DNA from: Lachnospiraceae bacterium
GTDB taxonomy: Bacteria > Bacillota > Clostridia > Lachnospirales > Lachnospiraceae
Direction of reading: 5' to 3'
NCBI GenBank assembly: GCA_015056915.1
Contig: SVFK01000002.1
Location: 166,163 to 230,162 of the forward strand
DNA length: 64,000 nt
Shown here in pieces: positions 44,946 through 54,170 of this stretch (its first letter is position 1; each line of letters starts with the position of its first letter). A program made the position numbers and the translations under genes. The notes under the pieces are model-generated. The model made no database searches. It saw only the letters and a program-made list of their open reading frames with translations, and was not told the origin of the DNA.

Positions 44946-45887
44946 ATGAAAAAGATGATTTCAATGATTTTGACAGTTACGATGATGGCTATGCTTTTAA
45001 TCGGTTGTAGTGGTGGTGATAGCGGTAGCTATAAGGTTGGTGTGCTTCAGTTGACAGAGCATGCTGCTTTAGATGCTTCCAATGAAGGCTTTATTGCTGC
45101 ACTGGATGCTTCCGGCATCAGCTATGTTGTTGACCAGCAGAACGCACAGAATGACCAGTCTGCATGCCAGACTATCGCTACTAAGCTTGTTAGTGACGGG
45201 AATGATTTAATTCTTGCGATTGCAACTCCTGCAGCACAGGCAGTAGCAGGTGCAACAAGCGATATTCCTGTGATTGGTACGGCAATCACTGATTTTGCAG
45301 AGGCAGGCCTGGTAAATGACAACGCAGCACCCGGAACCAATGTGACAGGTACTTCTGATTTGACACCCGTTAAGGAGCAGATTGAGCTTCTTACCAAGCT
45401 TCTTCCCAATGCAAAGAAAATTGGTATCCTGTATTGCTCAGCAGAAGTAAACTCTAAGATTCAGGGTGATATGGCAATCGAAGCTTGCACGGAAGCAGGT
45501 CTTGAGGCTGAGGTATTTACCGTGTCCAGTTCCAATGAGATTCAGACGGTAGTAGAATCTATGGTTGGAAAGGTTGATGCTATCTATGCTCCTACTGATA
45601 ATGTTATCGCAGCAGGTATGGCAACTGTAGCCATGGTAGCTACCGACAACAATCTTCCTGTAATTGCCGGCGAGGCAGGAATGGTTGAAGCAGGCGCACT
45701 TGCTACATACGGTATCGACTATTATCAGTTAGGCTATGTTGCAGGCGAGATGGCAGTATCTATTTTGAAAGGTGAAGCAACAGCGGCAGAAATGCCTATC
45801 GGATATCTGGATGCGGCAAAATGTGAATTGACTGTAAATGAAGAAACAGCAGCTGCGCTCGGCGTTGATTTATCTGTACTGGATTAG
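44946..45887 (+). CDS. ABC transporter substrate-binding lipoprotein (ABC_sub_bind/TrpX-like)
   Basis: This 313-residue lipoprotein has lipobox LIGC, with C21 as the lipidation site. It belongs to the ABC_sub_bind family: GVLQLTEHAALDASNEGF, QNDQSACQTIATKLV, TSDLTPVKEQIELL, YAPTDNVIAAGMA and YGIDYYQLGYVAGEMAV. In streptococci, homologues (TrpX) bind aromatic amino acids; substrate here is unknown. ATG 44946 follows GGGAG at good spacing; an upstream frame extension to 44904 crosses the operator-like repeat. It is first of three genes. Confidence 0.88.
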   Translation: MKKMISMILTVTMMAMLLIGCSGGDSGSYKVGVLQLTEHAALDASNEGFIAALDASGISYVVDQQNAQNDQSACQTIATKLVSDGNDLILAIATPAAQAVAGATSDIPVIGTAITDFAEAGLVNDNAAPGTNVTGTSDLTPVKEQIELLTKLLPNAKKIGILYCSAEVNSKIQGDMAIEACTEAGLEAEVFTVSSSNEIQTVVESMVGKVDAIYAPTDNVIAAGMATVAMVATDNNLPVIAGEAGMVEAGALATYGIDYYQLGYVAGEMAVSILKGEATAAEMPIGYLDAAKCELTVNEETAAALGVDLSVLD

Positions 45888-45932
45888 GAAGAAAAAAGGT
45901 TTCTTGTATAAGAATGAAAGGTAAGGTTTTGT

Positions 45933-46850
45933 ATGAACGCGTTATTAGTTCAGATTCAAGGTGCTGTATCTCAAGGAATTTTGTGGGGAATTATGGTGTT
46001 AGGTATATACATCACTTTCAAGATTCTGGATATTGCAGATTTGACTGTGGATGGCAGCTTTGCTTTGGGCGGCTGTGTCTGCGCTTTATTGGTGGTAGAA
46101 AAAGGCTGTAATCCGCTATTGGCTTCCTTTATTGCGTTACTGGCAGGAGCGTTGGCGGGACTTGTGACAGGATTGCTGCATACCGTATTCGATATTCCTG
46201 CCATCTTGGCAGGTATCTTGACACAACTGGGATTGTGGTCTATCAATCTTCGCGTGATGGGAAAAAGTAATACTCCTTTCCTGAAGGTGGATACCTTAAT
46301 GACGACTCTGAGTGATGCAACAGGCTTGTCCAATAGCTGGTCAGCTCTATTGGTAGGAATTGTGGTTGCAGTGATTATGATATTGCTTTTGTACTGGTTC
46401 TTCGGTACAGAGCTTGGCTGTGCCATGCGCGCAACAGGCAATAACGAGGATATGATTCGAGCCCTTGGCTGTAATACCAAGATTACCAAAATCATTGCTC
46501 TTGCTCTGAGCAACGGTCTGGTAGGATTTTCCGGTTCACTGGTGGCACAACAGCAGAAATATGCTGATATCGGTATGGGTACAGGTGCCATTGTAATTGG
46601 TCTGGCTGCCATTGTAATCGGCGACGTGCTGATGGGACGTGCAAGAAGCTTCTGGGCAAAGCTGATTTCTGCTGTATTAGGCAGTATTGTTTATTTTGTA
46701 ATTCGCGCCCTCGTACTTCGTTTGGGTCTGGATGCAAATGATATGAAGCTCTTCTCCGCAATTTTTGTGGCATTGGCTCTCTGTATACCGGTTGCGGTGT
46801 CAAAATGGCGTCTGAATAAGGCATATTCTGAGGACGGAGGTAGGGCATAA
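45933..46850 (+). CDS. ABC transporter permease, TrpY-like
   Basis: This 305-residue permease has about nine hydrophobic segments, in the same superfamily as ribose/branched-chain importers. Family landmarks are FKILDIADLTVDGSFALG, GLLHTVFDIPAILAGILTQ, AMRATGNNEDMIRALGCNTK and GLAAIVIGDVLMGR. It pairs with the lipoprotein upstream and the ATPase downstream (1-base overlap). Uptake of an aromatic amino acid or a similar small solute is the best guess. Confidence 0.88.
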   Translation: MNALLVQIQGAVSQGILWGIMVLGIYITFKILDIADLTVDGSFALGGCVCALLVVEKGCNPLLASFIALLAGALAGLVTGLLHTVFDIPAILAGILTQLGLWSINLRVMGKSNTPFLKVDTLMTTLSDATGLSNSWSALLVGIVVAVIMILLLYWFFGTELGCAMRATGNNEDMIRALGCNTKITKIIALALSNGLVGFSGSLVAQQQKYADIGMGTGAIVIGLAAIVIGDVLMGRARSFWAKLISAVLGSIVYFVIRALVLRLGLDANDMKLFSAIFVALALCIPVAVSKWRLNKAYSEDGGRA

Positions 46851-47683
46851 TGTTACAAATCAGCAATGTATATAAGACCTTTAACAAAGGAACCATCAAT
46901 GAAAAGAAAGCATTAAACGGTATTAATCTTACTCTAAACGACGGTGATTTCGTAACGATTATCGGCGGTAACGGCGCAGGTAAAAGCACCATGCTTAACA
47001 TGATAGCAGGCGTGTATCCTATTGATGCAGGCAAAATTACCATTGAAGATATTGTTGCTACCAAGGATGGCAACGAAAACAGTGTTGAGGTTAATATTTC
47101 AAGGATGCCGGAGCACGCTCGTGCCAAATATCTCGGACGAGTGTTCCAGGACCCCATGAAGGGCACTGCCGCAGGTATGGAGATTCAGGAAAACCTGGCG
47201 CTTGCTTACAGAAGAGGAGCGTCAAGAGGCTTGAAATGGGGCATTTCCAAAGAGGAGAAGGAATTCTATCGTGACAAATTAAAAATCCTCGGTCTGGGTC
47301 TGGAGGAAAGAATGACTTCAAAGGTGGGACTTTTATCCGGGGGTCAACGTCAGGCACTGACATTGCTCATGGCAACACTTAAGAAACCACGCCTTCTGAT
47401 GTTGGATGAACACACCGCGGCACTTGACCCCAAGACTGCCAAGACTGTGCTTGATTTGACAGAAAAGATTATTGAGGAAAACCACCTGACTGCTCTGATG
47501 GTTACTCATAATATGAAGGATGCCATCCGTCTGGGGAACCGCCTTATTATGATGCATGAAGGACGTATTATTTATGATGTGTCAGGAGAGGAAAAGAAGA
47601 ATCTGAAGGTGAGTGATTTGCTGGCCAAATTTGAAGAAGCAAGCGGTGGAGAATTTGCAAACGACAGAATGATGCTGGCATAA
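46850..47683 (+). CDS. ABC transporter ATPase, TrpZ-like
   Basis: This 277-residue ATPase energises the importer. Walker A is GGNGAGKST, the Q-loop region is RVFQDPMKGTAAGM, the signature is LLSGGQRQALTLLMAT, Walker B is RLLMLDEHTAALD, and the His switch is MVTHNMKDA. Its start codon overlaps the permease stop by one base. The order binding protein-permease-ATPase is the usual one for this family. About 140 bases separate it from the NifU-like gene. Confidence 0.92.
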   Translation: MLQISNVYKTFNKGTINEKKALNGINLTLNDGDFVTIIGGNGAGKSTMLNMIAGVYPIDAGKITIEDIVATKDGNENSVEVNISRMPEHARAKYLGRVFQDPMKGTAAGMEIQENLALAYRRGASRGLKWGISKEEKEFYRDKLKILGLGLEERMTSKVGLLSGGQRQALTLLMATLKKPRLLMLDEHTAALDPKTAKTVLDLTEKIIEENHLTALMVTHNMKDAIRLGNRLIMMHEGRIIYDVSGEEKKNLKVSDLLAKFEEASGGEFANDRMMLA

Positions 47684-47823
47684 AATACAAAAAGGAACAA
47701 AAGACATAAAAAAATCGCAAAATGTACTGGATTTTTTAGGGCAAATATGAGAAAATGTACACGATGATTATGATATTATTTTATCAATAGTATCGTAAGT
47801 ATAGATTTGAAAGGAGATTTCAC

Positions 47824-48516
47824 ATGATTTATTCAAAGGAAGTTGAAGAAATGTGTCCAGTAGCACAGGGCGTATCTCACGGTTGTGCTCCTATCCCAGA
47901 AGAAGCAAAATGGGTTAAAGCAAAAGAAGTTAAAGACATTTCCGGTCTGACCCATGGTATCGGCTGGTGTGCTCCTCAGCAGGGTGCATGTAAGCTGACA
48001 CTGAACGTTAAAGAGGGTATCATTCAGGAAGCATTGGTTGAGACCATCGGATGCTCCGGTATGACTCACTCTGCAGCTATGGCTTCAGAGATTTTACCCG
48101 GCAGAACCGTTATGGAAGCATTAAATACAGACCTTGTATGTGATGCTATCAATACTGCAATGAGAGAGCTGTTCTTACAGATTGTTTATGGACGTACCCA
48201 GAGTGCATTTTCTGAGGATGGTCTGCCTATCGGTGCAGGTCTGGAAGACCTTGGAAAGGGCTTAAGAAGCCAGGTTGGTACTATGTACGGTACCTTGAAG
48301 AAGGGTCCTCGTTATCTTGAAATGGCAGAAGGTTATGTTACCGGTATTGCTCTTGATGCTGAAGATCAGATTATCGGTTATCAGTTCGTAAGCCTTGGCA
48401 AGATGACTGACTTCATCAAGAAGGGTGATGATCCTAACACCGCATGGGAGAAGGCTAAGGGACAGTATGGTCGCGTGGCTGATGCAGTTAAGATTATTGA
48501 CCCCAGACACGAGTAA
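47824..48516 (+). CDS. NifU-like iron-sulfur scaffold protein (GGGtGRT partner)
   Basis: This 230-residue protein has an N-terminal part resembling IscU/NifU scaffold domains but with its own pattern of cysteines: C11, C21, C49 and C56 (WCAPQQGAC) and C77 (IGCSGMTHSAA, the counterpart of the IscU GCG motif). The second half is not an ordinary NifU domain. It may hold or deliver an iron-sulfur cluster. The gene pairs with the GGGtGRT gene 17 bases downstream. Codon use is biased and the ribosome site (AAAGGAG) is strong, consistent with high expression. Function is unknown. Confidence 0.75.
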   Translation: MIYSKEVEEMCPVAQGVSHGCAPIPEEAKWVKAKEVKDISGLTHGIGWCAPQQGACKLTLNVKEGIIQEALVETIGCSGMTHSAAMASEILPGRTVMEALNTDLVCDAINTAMRELFLQIVYGRTQSAFSEDGLPIGAGLEDLGKGLRSQVGTMYGTLKKGPRYLEMAEGYVTGIALDAEDQIIGYQFVSLGKMTDFIKKGDDPNTAWEKAKGQYGRVADAVKIIDPRHE

Positions 48517-48533
48517 GATAGGAGGACGCAAAA

Positions 48534-49544
48534 ATGGCATTATTTGAATCATATGAAAGACGAATTGACAAAATCAATTCCGTATTAAATAGCTATGGGA
48601 TTGCTTCTATCGAAGAAGCACAGGAAATTACCAAAGCTGCTGGACTTGATGTTTACAATCAGATTAAAGGCATCCAGCCTATCTGTTTTGAAAATGCTTG
48701 CTGGGCTTACATAGTAGGTGCTGCAATCGCTATTAAGAAAGATTGTAGAAGAGCAGCAGATGCTGCAGCTGCAATCGGCGAAGGCCTTCAGGCTTTCTGT
48801 ATTCCCGGTTCCGTTGCTGATACCCGTAAGGTAGGTCTTGGACATGGTAACCTTGGTAAGATGCTTCTGGAAGAAGAGACCGAGTGTTTTGCATTCCTTG
48901 CAGGTCATGAGTCCTTCGCAGCTGCTGAAGGTGCTATCGGTATTGCAGAGAAGGCTAACAAGGTTCGCCAGAAACCCTTACGTGTTATCCTGAACGGTCT
49001 TGGAAAAGACGCAGCTCAGATTATTGCACGTATCAACGGTTTTACCTTTGTTGAGACTGAGTATGATCCTTATACCAATACTGTTAAGGAAGTATTCCGC
49101 AAGTCTTATTCCGATGGACTTCGTGCAAAGGTTAACTGCTATGGTGCAAATGACGTTTGCGAAGGCGTTGCAATCATGCACAAGGAAGGTGTAGATGTTT
49201 CCATTACCGGTAACTCTACCAATCCTACCAGATTCCAGCATCCTGTAGCAGGTACTTACAAGAAAGAGTGCCTTGAGCAGGGTAAGAAGTACTTCTCTGT
49301 AGCATCCGGTGGTGGTACAGGACGTACACTTCATCCCGATAACATGGCAGCCGGTCCTGCTTCCTACGGTATGACTGATACCATGGGACGTATGCACTCT
49401 GATGCACAGTTTGCAGGTTCCTCTTCCGTACCCGCTCACGTAGAGATGATGGGTCTTATCGGTGCAGGTAACAACCCTATGGTTGGTATGACTGTTGCAG
49501 TTGCAGTTGCTATCCAGGAAGCTGCTGAAGCAGGTAAATTCTAA
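48534..49544 (+). CDS. GGGtGRT family protein
   Basis: This 336-residue protein carries the family signature GGGTGRT at G259-T265, followed by LHPDN. Other conserved-looking parts are YGIASIEEA, ENACWAYIVGAAIAIKK, ADTRKVGLGHGN, FAFLAGHESFAAAEGAIG and GAGNNPMVGMTVAVAVAIQEA. There is no signal peptide. The family has no known activity to my knowledge. The adjacent NifU-like gene suggests that the pair handles an iron-sulfur or other metal cofactor. Strong AGGAGG and biased codon use suggest abundant protein. A terminator follows. Confidence 0.88.
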   Translation: MALFESYERRIDKINSVLNSYGIASIEEAQEITKAAGLDVYNQIKGIQPICFENACWAYIVGAAIAIKKDCRRAADAAAAIGEGLQAFCIPGSVADTRKVGLGHGNLGKMLLEEETECFAFLAGHESFAAAEGAIGIAEKANKVRQKPLRVILNGLGKDAAQIIARINGFTFVETEYDPYTNTVKEVFRKSYSDGLRAKVNCYGANDVCEGVAIMHKEGVDVSITGNSTNPTRFQHPVAGTYKKECLEQGKKYFSVASGGGTGRTLHPDNMAAGPASYGMTDTMGRMHSDAQFAGSSSVPAHVEMMGLIGAGNNPMVGMTVAVAVAIQEAAEAGKF

Positions 49545-49581
49545 GGGTGGAACGCTTTTAACAGAATATTTAAAGCTTAAG

Positions 49582-49616
49582 AAATGCCGTAAACTCAAGG
49601 GTTTGCGGCATTTTTT
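49582..49616 (+). terminator. Terminator after the GGGtGRT gene
   Basis: AAATGCCGTAAAC and GTTTGCGGCATTT form a nearly perfect stem with a T-run after it. It closes the NifU-like/GGGtGRT unit. Confidence 0.88.
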
Positions 49617-49632
49617 ACCTGAGGTGTAAGTT

Positions 49633-50169
49633 ATGAAAAAGAATTATATAAAATTATTGGTAATTTCCTTGGTTTGTGTTATCCTAACTTGTGTGTTGTG
49701 TCTTTTTTCTGTGCAATCCTTTGATAGCAGAACCGGTAAGGTATTGGACAGTATACAGGAAGAGGAAGAGATAGATGATGTGGAAGGCTATGGATATATT
49801 GTGGAGACTTCCGTATCGATAATAGCGGATATTGGAGAAATGGTGGCACAATTTCTTTTAATAATACTGATTCCGGGATTTCTGGTTTTGTTAATCATCT
49901 TCATGCAAATTCTTTCGGGACTTATGCAGATAGGAAAAGAAAAAAACTGGAAAAAGGTCATTGCAAAGGTGTGTACCTATATTTCGACAGTTTTGTTTAT
50001 CCTACTATGTGTTATACTTTTGTTTGACCTGCTGTGTAATCTGTCAGCCAACAAAATATTATTGGCTGTAGGATTTGTAATTAATATGGGTTGTGTCATT
50101 GTATTTGTGACAGAAATAATAAGAATAAATAAGATGAATCTTCCTAATAAAAGTCAGGAAATGGTGTAA
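49633..50169 (+). CDS. Hypothetical membrane protein
   Basis: A 178-residue protein with about four hydrophobic segments (about 7-27, 74-100, 112-133, 137-160) and an acidic loop after the first (GKVLDSIQEEEEIDDVEGYG). I recognise no family. The acidic loop should face outside if the first segment is an anchor. The TPR lipoprotein starts 31 bases downstream and may be a partner. Confidence 0.65.
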   Translation: MKKNYIKLLVISLVCVILTCVLCLFSVQSFDSRTGKVLDSIQEEEEIDDVEGYGYIVETSVSIIADIGEMVAQFLLIILIPGFLVLLIIFMQILSGLMQIGKEKNWKKVIAKVCTYISTVLFILLCVILLFDLLCNLSANKILLAVGFVINMGCVIVFVTEIIRINKMNLPNKSQEMV

Positions 50170-50200
50170 AAGTTAAAAAAGGAGGCTGTGAGATAAACAA

Positions 50201-50839
50201 ATGAGATATAAGAAGAGAATGCAAAGCGTGTTTGTAATATTATGCCTGATAATGACATTGTGTGGCTGTGGTAATGTCAGTGGTGATACTATCTTTTTGA
50301 GTGCGGTACGCGACTACAATGAAAACAGTCTGATCTCTGCCATTGAAAAGTTTGAAAAGGCGAGCGAAAAGGGTCTGGAGAGGTATTCGGAAGGTGAGCT
50401 GTATACTTATCTGGGACATTGTCATATTGAGTTGGATATGTGTGACAGAGCAATTGAATACTATATTCAAGCTGTGGAATCAGAGCCGGATAGGGTTGAA
50501 TATGTGGTTAATCTTGCTATTGCATACAGACAGTCGGGAGACAATAAGACGGCCATGGAATTATATCTGCAGGCTATGGAGATTAATCCTGATTATCCGG
50601 AATTGAATTCCAGTCTCGGTTCTTTGTATGTCTTAGAAAATGATCCGGAGACGGCAATTTATTATTTTAACAGAGCTGTTGAATTAGATCCCAGTCTGGC
50701 GGTTGCTTACGGAAACGGTGCCTTGGCATATGCTATGGCAGGAGATTTTGAAATGGCAGAGGAATATCTGGAAATGTCAATTACCCGTGGCTATGAAAAT
50801 GCAGAGATTATCAGAGAGAGAATAGAAGCATTAAGATAA
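50201..50839 (+). CDS. TPR-repeat lipoprotein
   Basis: A 212-residue exported lipoprotein with lipobox LCGC (C23) and five or so tetratricopeptide repeats: LYTYLGHCHIELDMCDRAIEYY, VVNLAIAYRQSGDNKTAMELY, NSSLGSLYVLENDPETAIYY and YGNGALAYAMAGDFEMAEEYL. TPRs bind protein partners, so it is probably an outside-facing adaptor. The GGAGG site is about 15 bases from the ATG, longer than usual, so the start is not certain. A terminator follows. Confidence 0.82.
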   Translation: MRYKKRMQSVFVILCLIMTLCGCGNVSGDTIFLSAVRDYNENSLISAIEKFEKASEKGLERYSEGELYTYLGHCHIELDMCDRAIEYYIQAVESEPDRVEYVVNLAIAYRQSGDNKTAMELYLQAMEINPDYPELNSSLGSLYVLENDPETAIYYFNRAVELDPSLAVAYGNGALAYAMAGDFEMAEEYLEMSITRGYENAEIIRERIEALR

Positions 50840-50861
50840 GATGCATATAGAAAGCTATTAT

Positions 50862-50905
50862 AAGAGTGTTGTTGTGAAATGTCACTAACAATACTCTTTC
50901 TTTTT
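50862..50905 (+). terminator. Terminator after the TPR lipoprotein
   Basis: AAGAGTGTTGTT and AACAATACTCTT pair with one mismatch, followed by a T-rich run. It separates the lipoprotein from the aryl-CoA ligase cluster. Confidence 0.75.
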
Positions 50906-51034
50906 GTGCAAGTTTTCTTACCAATTTACTGGAAATATATAGTTGAAATATGTTACAATATGAATACTTTGTATAATTAATGCTTTGCAGTACTAAAGAG
51001 AACAAAAATGTAAAAACACATAGGAGGCCTTAAA

Positions 51035-52339
51035 ATGATTTGGTCAAAGGAAGAAACGCTTTCCAGAGCTGAAATCGAAGAAATTCAGCTTGCCAGATTG
51101 AAAGCTACGGTACAACAGAACTGGGATAAGGTACCGGCATATCGCAAGAAAATGGAAGAGGCAGGAGTGAAGCCGGAGGATATTCAGACACTGAAGGATT
51201 TGGCAAAGCTGCCCTTTGTAACAAAACAGGATTTGAGAGACAATTATCCCTTCGGACTGTTTGCAGTGCCGAAGGATGAACTGGTACGTGTGCATGCTTC
51301 CAGCGGCACCACCGGCAAACCTACAGTAGTAGGCTACACTAAGAGAGATTTGCAGATGTGGTCGGAATGTGTGTCCAGAATTGCCTGTATGGGCGGCGCC
51401 ACCGAGAAGGATATGGCACAGATTTGCTTTGGTTACGGTATGTTTACCGGAGCCTTGGGACTTCATTATGGTTTGGAAAATATTGGTGCAACCATTGTTC
51501 CTTCCTCTACCGGCAATTCCGAAAAGCAGATTATGTATATGCAGGATTTTGAGACTACTTTGCTTGTGGCAACCCCTTCCTATGCATTACGTCTTGCAGA
51601 GGTGGCTATGGAGATGGGCATTGACCCTAAGAAGGATTTGAAGGTAAAGATTGGTTTGGTGGGAAGCGAATTGTTGACAGAAGCCATGCGTGCGGAAATG
51701 CATAAGCTTTGGGGTGATGATATGCTTGTAACCTCCAATTACGGTATGAGTGAGCTGATGGGTCCCGGTGTGTCCGGTGAGTGTGAATATATGGATGGTA
51801 TGCATATTAATGAGGATTATTTTATACCGGAAATTATAGACCCTAAAACAGGCGAGGTGCTTCCACCCGGCGAGAAGGGAGAGCTGGTAATCACCTGCAT
51901 TTATAAGGAAGGCTTACCTTTAATCCGCTATCGTACCAAGGATGTGACTCGTTTGATTTATGAACCCTGTAAATGTGGACGTACCACCTGTCGTATGGAG
52001 AATCTGGACGGACGTACAGATGATATGCTGAAAATCCGTGGTGTGAATGTATTCCCCAGCCAGATTGAAGAGGTTATATTAAGCGTGGAGGAAATCGGTC
52101 CTCACTATGAGATTATTGTAACCCGTGAGAATCATTCAGACAAAATGGAAATCCGAGTGGAATTGTTAAAGGCTACAGATGCTTATAAGGAATTGGAGCA
52201 GATTCAGAATAAGATTAAGAGTAAGCTGCGCGTGATTCTGGGTCTGGATGCCAAGATTAGCTTAGAATCTCCTAACACTCTGCAGAGATTTGAAGGAAAA
52301 GCAAAGCGTGTTAGAGATTTGCGTGACAACAAGGTGTAA
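51035..52339 (+). CDS. paaK: Phenylacetate-CoA ligase-like enzyme (copy 1)
   Basis: This 434-residue AMP-forming ligase is of the PaaK family. The ATP-binding loop is SSGTTGKPTVVGYT, then YGMSELMGPGVS (about residues 236-247), and the C-terminal [13 protein letters not shown]. The family joins aryl acetates to CoA; in an indolepyruvate oxidoreductase operon it may also run backwards to conserve ATP from aryl-acetyl-CoA. It heads a seven-gene cluster, followed after 76 bases by iorA. AGGAGG precedes the ATG. A second, diverged copy is at 54747. Confidence 0.9.
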   Translation: MIWSKEETLSRAEIEEIQLARLKATVQQNWDKVPAYRKKMEEAGVKPEDIQTLKDLAKLPFVTKQDLRDNYPFGLFAVPKDELVRVHASSGTTGKPTVVGYTKRDLQMWSECVSRIACMGGATEKDMAQICFGYGMFTGALGLHYGLENIGATIVPSSTGNSEKQIMYMQDFETTLLVATPSYALRLAEVAMEMGIDPKKDLKVKIGLVGSELLTEAMRAEMHKLWGDDMLVTSNYGMSELMGPGVSGECEYMDGMHINEDYFIPEIIDPKTGEVLPPGEKGELVITCIYKEGLPLIRYRTKDVTRLIYEPCKCGRTTCRMENLDGRTDDMLKIRGVNVFPSQIEEVILSVEEIGPHYEIIVTRENHSDKMEIRVELLKATDAYKELEQIQNKIKSKLRVILGLDAKISLESPNTLQRFEGKAKRVRDLRDNKV

Positions 52340-52415
52340 AAATTATTTACCCAATGTCATAGACAAGGGTAAGGTTTCGTAAATACAAAAGACATGATAA
52401 GAAAGGGTGGAAAAC

Positions 52416-54155
52416 GTGGCAGAAGTTAAAATTATGTTAGGCAATGAAGCTATTGCCAGAGGTGCTTATGAAGCGGGAGTCAAGGTGTCGGCAGCATATC
52501 CGGGTACTCCCAGTACAGAAATTAGTGAAAATATTGTAAAATATCCTGAGATTTATGCGGAGTGGTCCCCGAATGAAAAAGTGGCAATGGAGGTGGCAAT
52601 CGGTGCTTCCATAAGTGGTGTACGTGCCCTTGCATCTATGAAGCATGTGGGTGTAAATGTGGCAAGCGACCCGCTTTACACCATTTCCTATGCCGGTGTC
52701 AATGGCGGTTTGGTGCTTGTGGCTGCGGATGATCCGGGTCTTTACAGCTCACAGAATGAGCAGGATACCAGATGTGTGGCAAGAGCAGCCATCATTCCTG
52801 TGTTAGAGCCCTCCGACAGTGCAGAGGCGAAGGAATTTACCAAGCTTGCATTTGAATTAAGTGAAGAATACGATACTCCTGTAATTCTTCGTACTACCAC
52901 CAGACTTTCCCATTCCCAAGGACCTGTTGCATTGTGTGACAGAGCAGTACTGGAGGATAAGGTATATGAGCGTAATGCCGCAAAATATGTTATGATGCCC
53001 GGTAATGCCAAGAATCGTCATCTGTACGTGGAAGAGCGAATGAAGAAGCTTGCCGAGGACGCCTGTGATTTTGCTATTAACAAGGCCGAATATAATGATA
53101 CCTCCATTGGTTTTATTACCAGTGGTATTCCCTATCAGTATGTAAAGGAGGCTTGTCCTAATGCTTCCGTATTAAAGCTTGGTATGGTTCATCCCTTACC
53201 TAAGAAATTGATTATGGAATTTGCCTCCAAGGTAGATAAACTGTACATATTTGAAGAATTAGAGCCTGTTATCGAAGAACAGGTGCGTTCCTGGGGCATT
53301 GAAGCGATTGGAAAGGAAATATTTACCATTCAAGGTGAATACAGTGCCAATATGCTGCGCCGTGCATTGTTTAACGAGGAGCCTCAAAAGGAAGGTGCGG
53401 CACAGGTGCCTGCAAGACCGCCTATTTTATGTCCGGGCTGTCCTCACAGAAGTGTATTCTCTGTGCTGAATAAGTTGAAAATTCATGCGGCAGGCGATAT
53501 TGGCTGTTACACCTTAGGTGCAGTAGCTCCCTTAAATGTAATTGACACTACCGTATGTATGGGCGCAAGTATTTCTACCCTGCATGGTATGGAGAAGGCC
53601 AAGGGCAAGGATTATATCAAAAACTGGGTGGCTGTTATCGGAGATTCCACCTTTATGCATACAGGTATTAATTCCCTGATGAACATGGTATACAATCAAG
53701 GTACTGGAACGGTTATGATTTTAGACAATTCTACCACCGGCATGACCGGACATCAGGATCATGCCGCAACTGGCAAGACTCTGATGGGAGAAACTGTTCC
53801 TGCTATTAATCTTTTCGAACTGTGCAAAGCATTGGGAATTAAGCATGTAACGGAAGTGAATGCTTTTGATACACAACGTCTGGAGCAGATTGTGAAGGAA
53901 GAGACCGCAAGGGAGGAAGTATCGGTTATTATTACGAAATCTCCTTGTGTATTGTTAAAGGGTAATGTTTTCCCCAACGTATGTAAGCCGATTCCTGAGA
54001 AATGTAAGAAATGCGGTGCCTGCTTACGTCCCGGATGTCCTGCATTAACTAAGAATGCAGACGGAACGATTGCAATTGATACGACTATGTGTAACGGCTG
54101 TGGATTGTGCAAGTCCTTATGTAAATTTGATGCCATAGAAACCGTTGCAAAGTAA
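52416..54155 (+). CDS. iorA: Indolepyruvate ferredoxin oxidoreductase, alpha subunit
   Basis: This 579-residue alpha subunit oxidatively decarboxylates aromatic 2-ketoacids to acyl-CoA and reduced ferredoxin. AYPGTPSTEISEN opens the pyrimidine-binding part. CPGCPHRSVF and GDSTFMHTGINSLMNMVYNQ belong to the ThDP-binding part. Two [4Fe-4S] ferredoxin motifs (CKKCGACLRPGC; CNGCGLCKSLCK) end the chain. GTG 52416 is chosen because AAGGG lies 8 bases upstream; a GTG at 52407 is in frame but too close to that site. iorB follows after 15 bases. Confidence 0.94.
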   Translation: MAEVKIMLGNEAIARGAYEAGVKVSAAYPGTPSTEISENIVKYPEIYAEWSPNEKVAMEVAIGASISGVRALASMKHVGVNVASDPLYTISYAGVNGGLVLVAADDPGLYSSQNEQDTRCVARAAIIPVLEPSDSAEAKEFTKLAFELSEEYDTPVILRTTTRLSHSQGPVALCDRAVLEDKVYERNAAKYVMMPGNAKNRHLYVEERMKKLAEDACDFAINKAEYNDTSIGFITSGIPYQYVKEACPNASVLKLGMVHPLPKKLIMEFASKVDKLYIFEELEPVIEEQVRSWGIEAIGKEIFTIQGEYSANMLRRALFNEEPQKEGAAQVPARPPILCPGCPHRSVFSVLNKLKIHAAGDIGCYTLGAVAPLNVIDTTVCMGASISTLHGMEKAKGKDYIKNWVAVIGDSTFMHTGINSLMNMVYNQGTGTVMILDNSTTGMTGHQDHAATGKTLMGETVPAINLFELCKALGIKHVTEVNAFDTQRLEQIVKEETAREEVSVIITKSPCVLLKGNVFPNVCKPIPEKCKKCGACLRPGCPALTKNADGTIAIDTTMCNGCGLCKSLCKFDAIETVAK

Positions 54156-54170
54156 GAGGAGGAAGTAACA

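Noticed and set aside
49544..49554. T-box-like AGGGTGGAACG string
   Set aside because: It overlaps the GGGtGRT stop codon, lacks the specifier loop and the full T-box core, and is followed by a plain terminator of the upstream unit.
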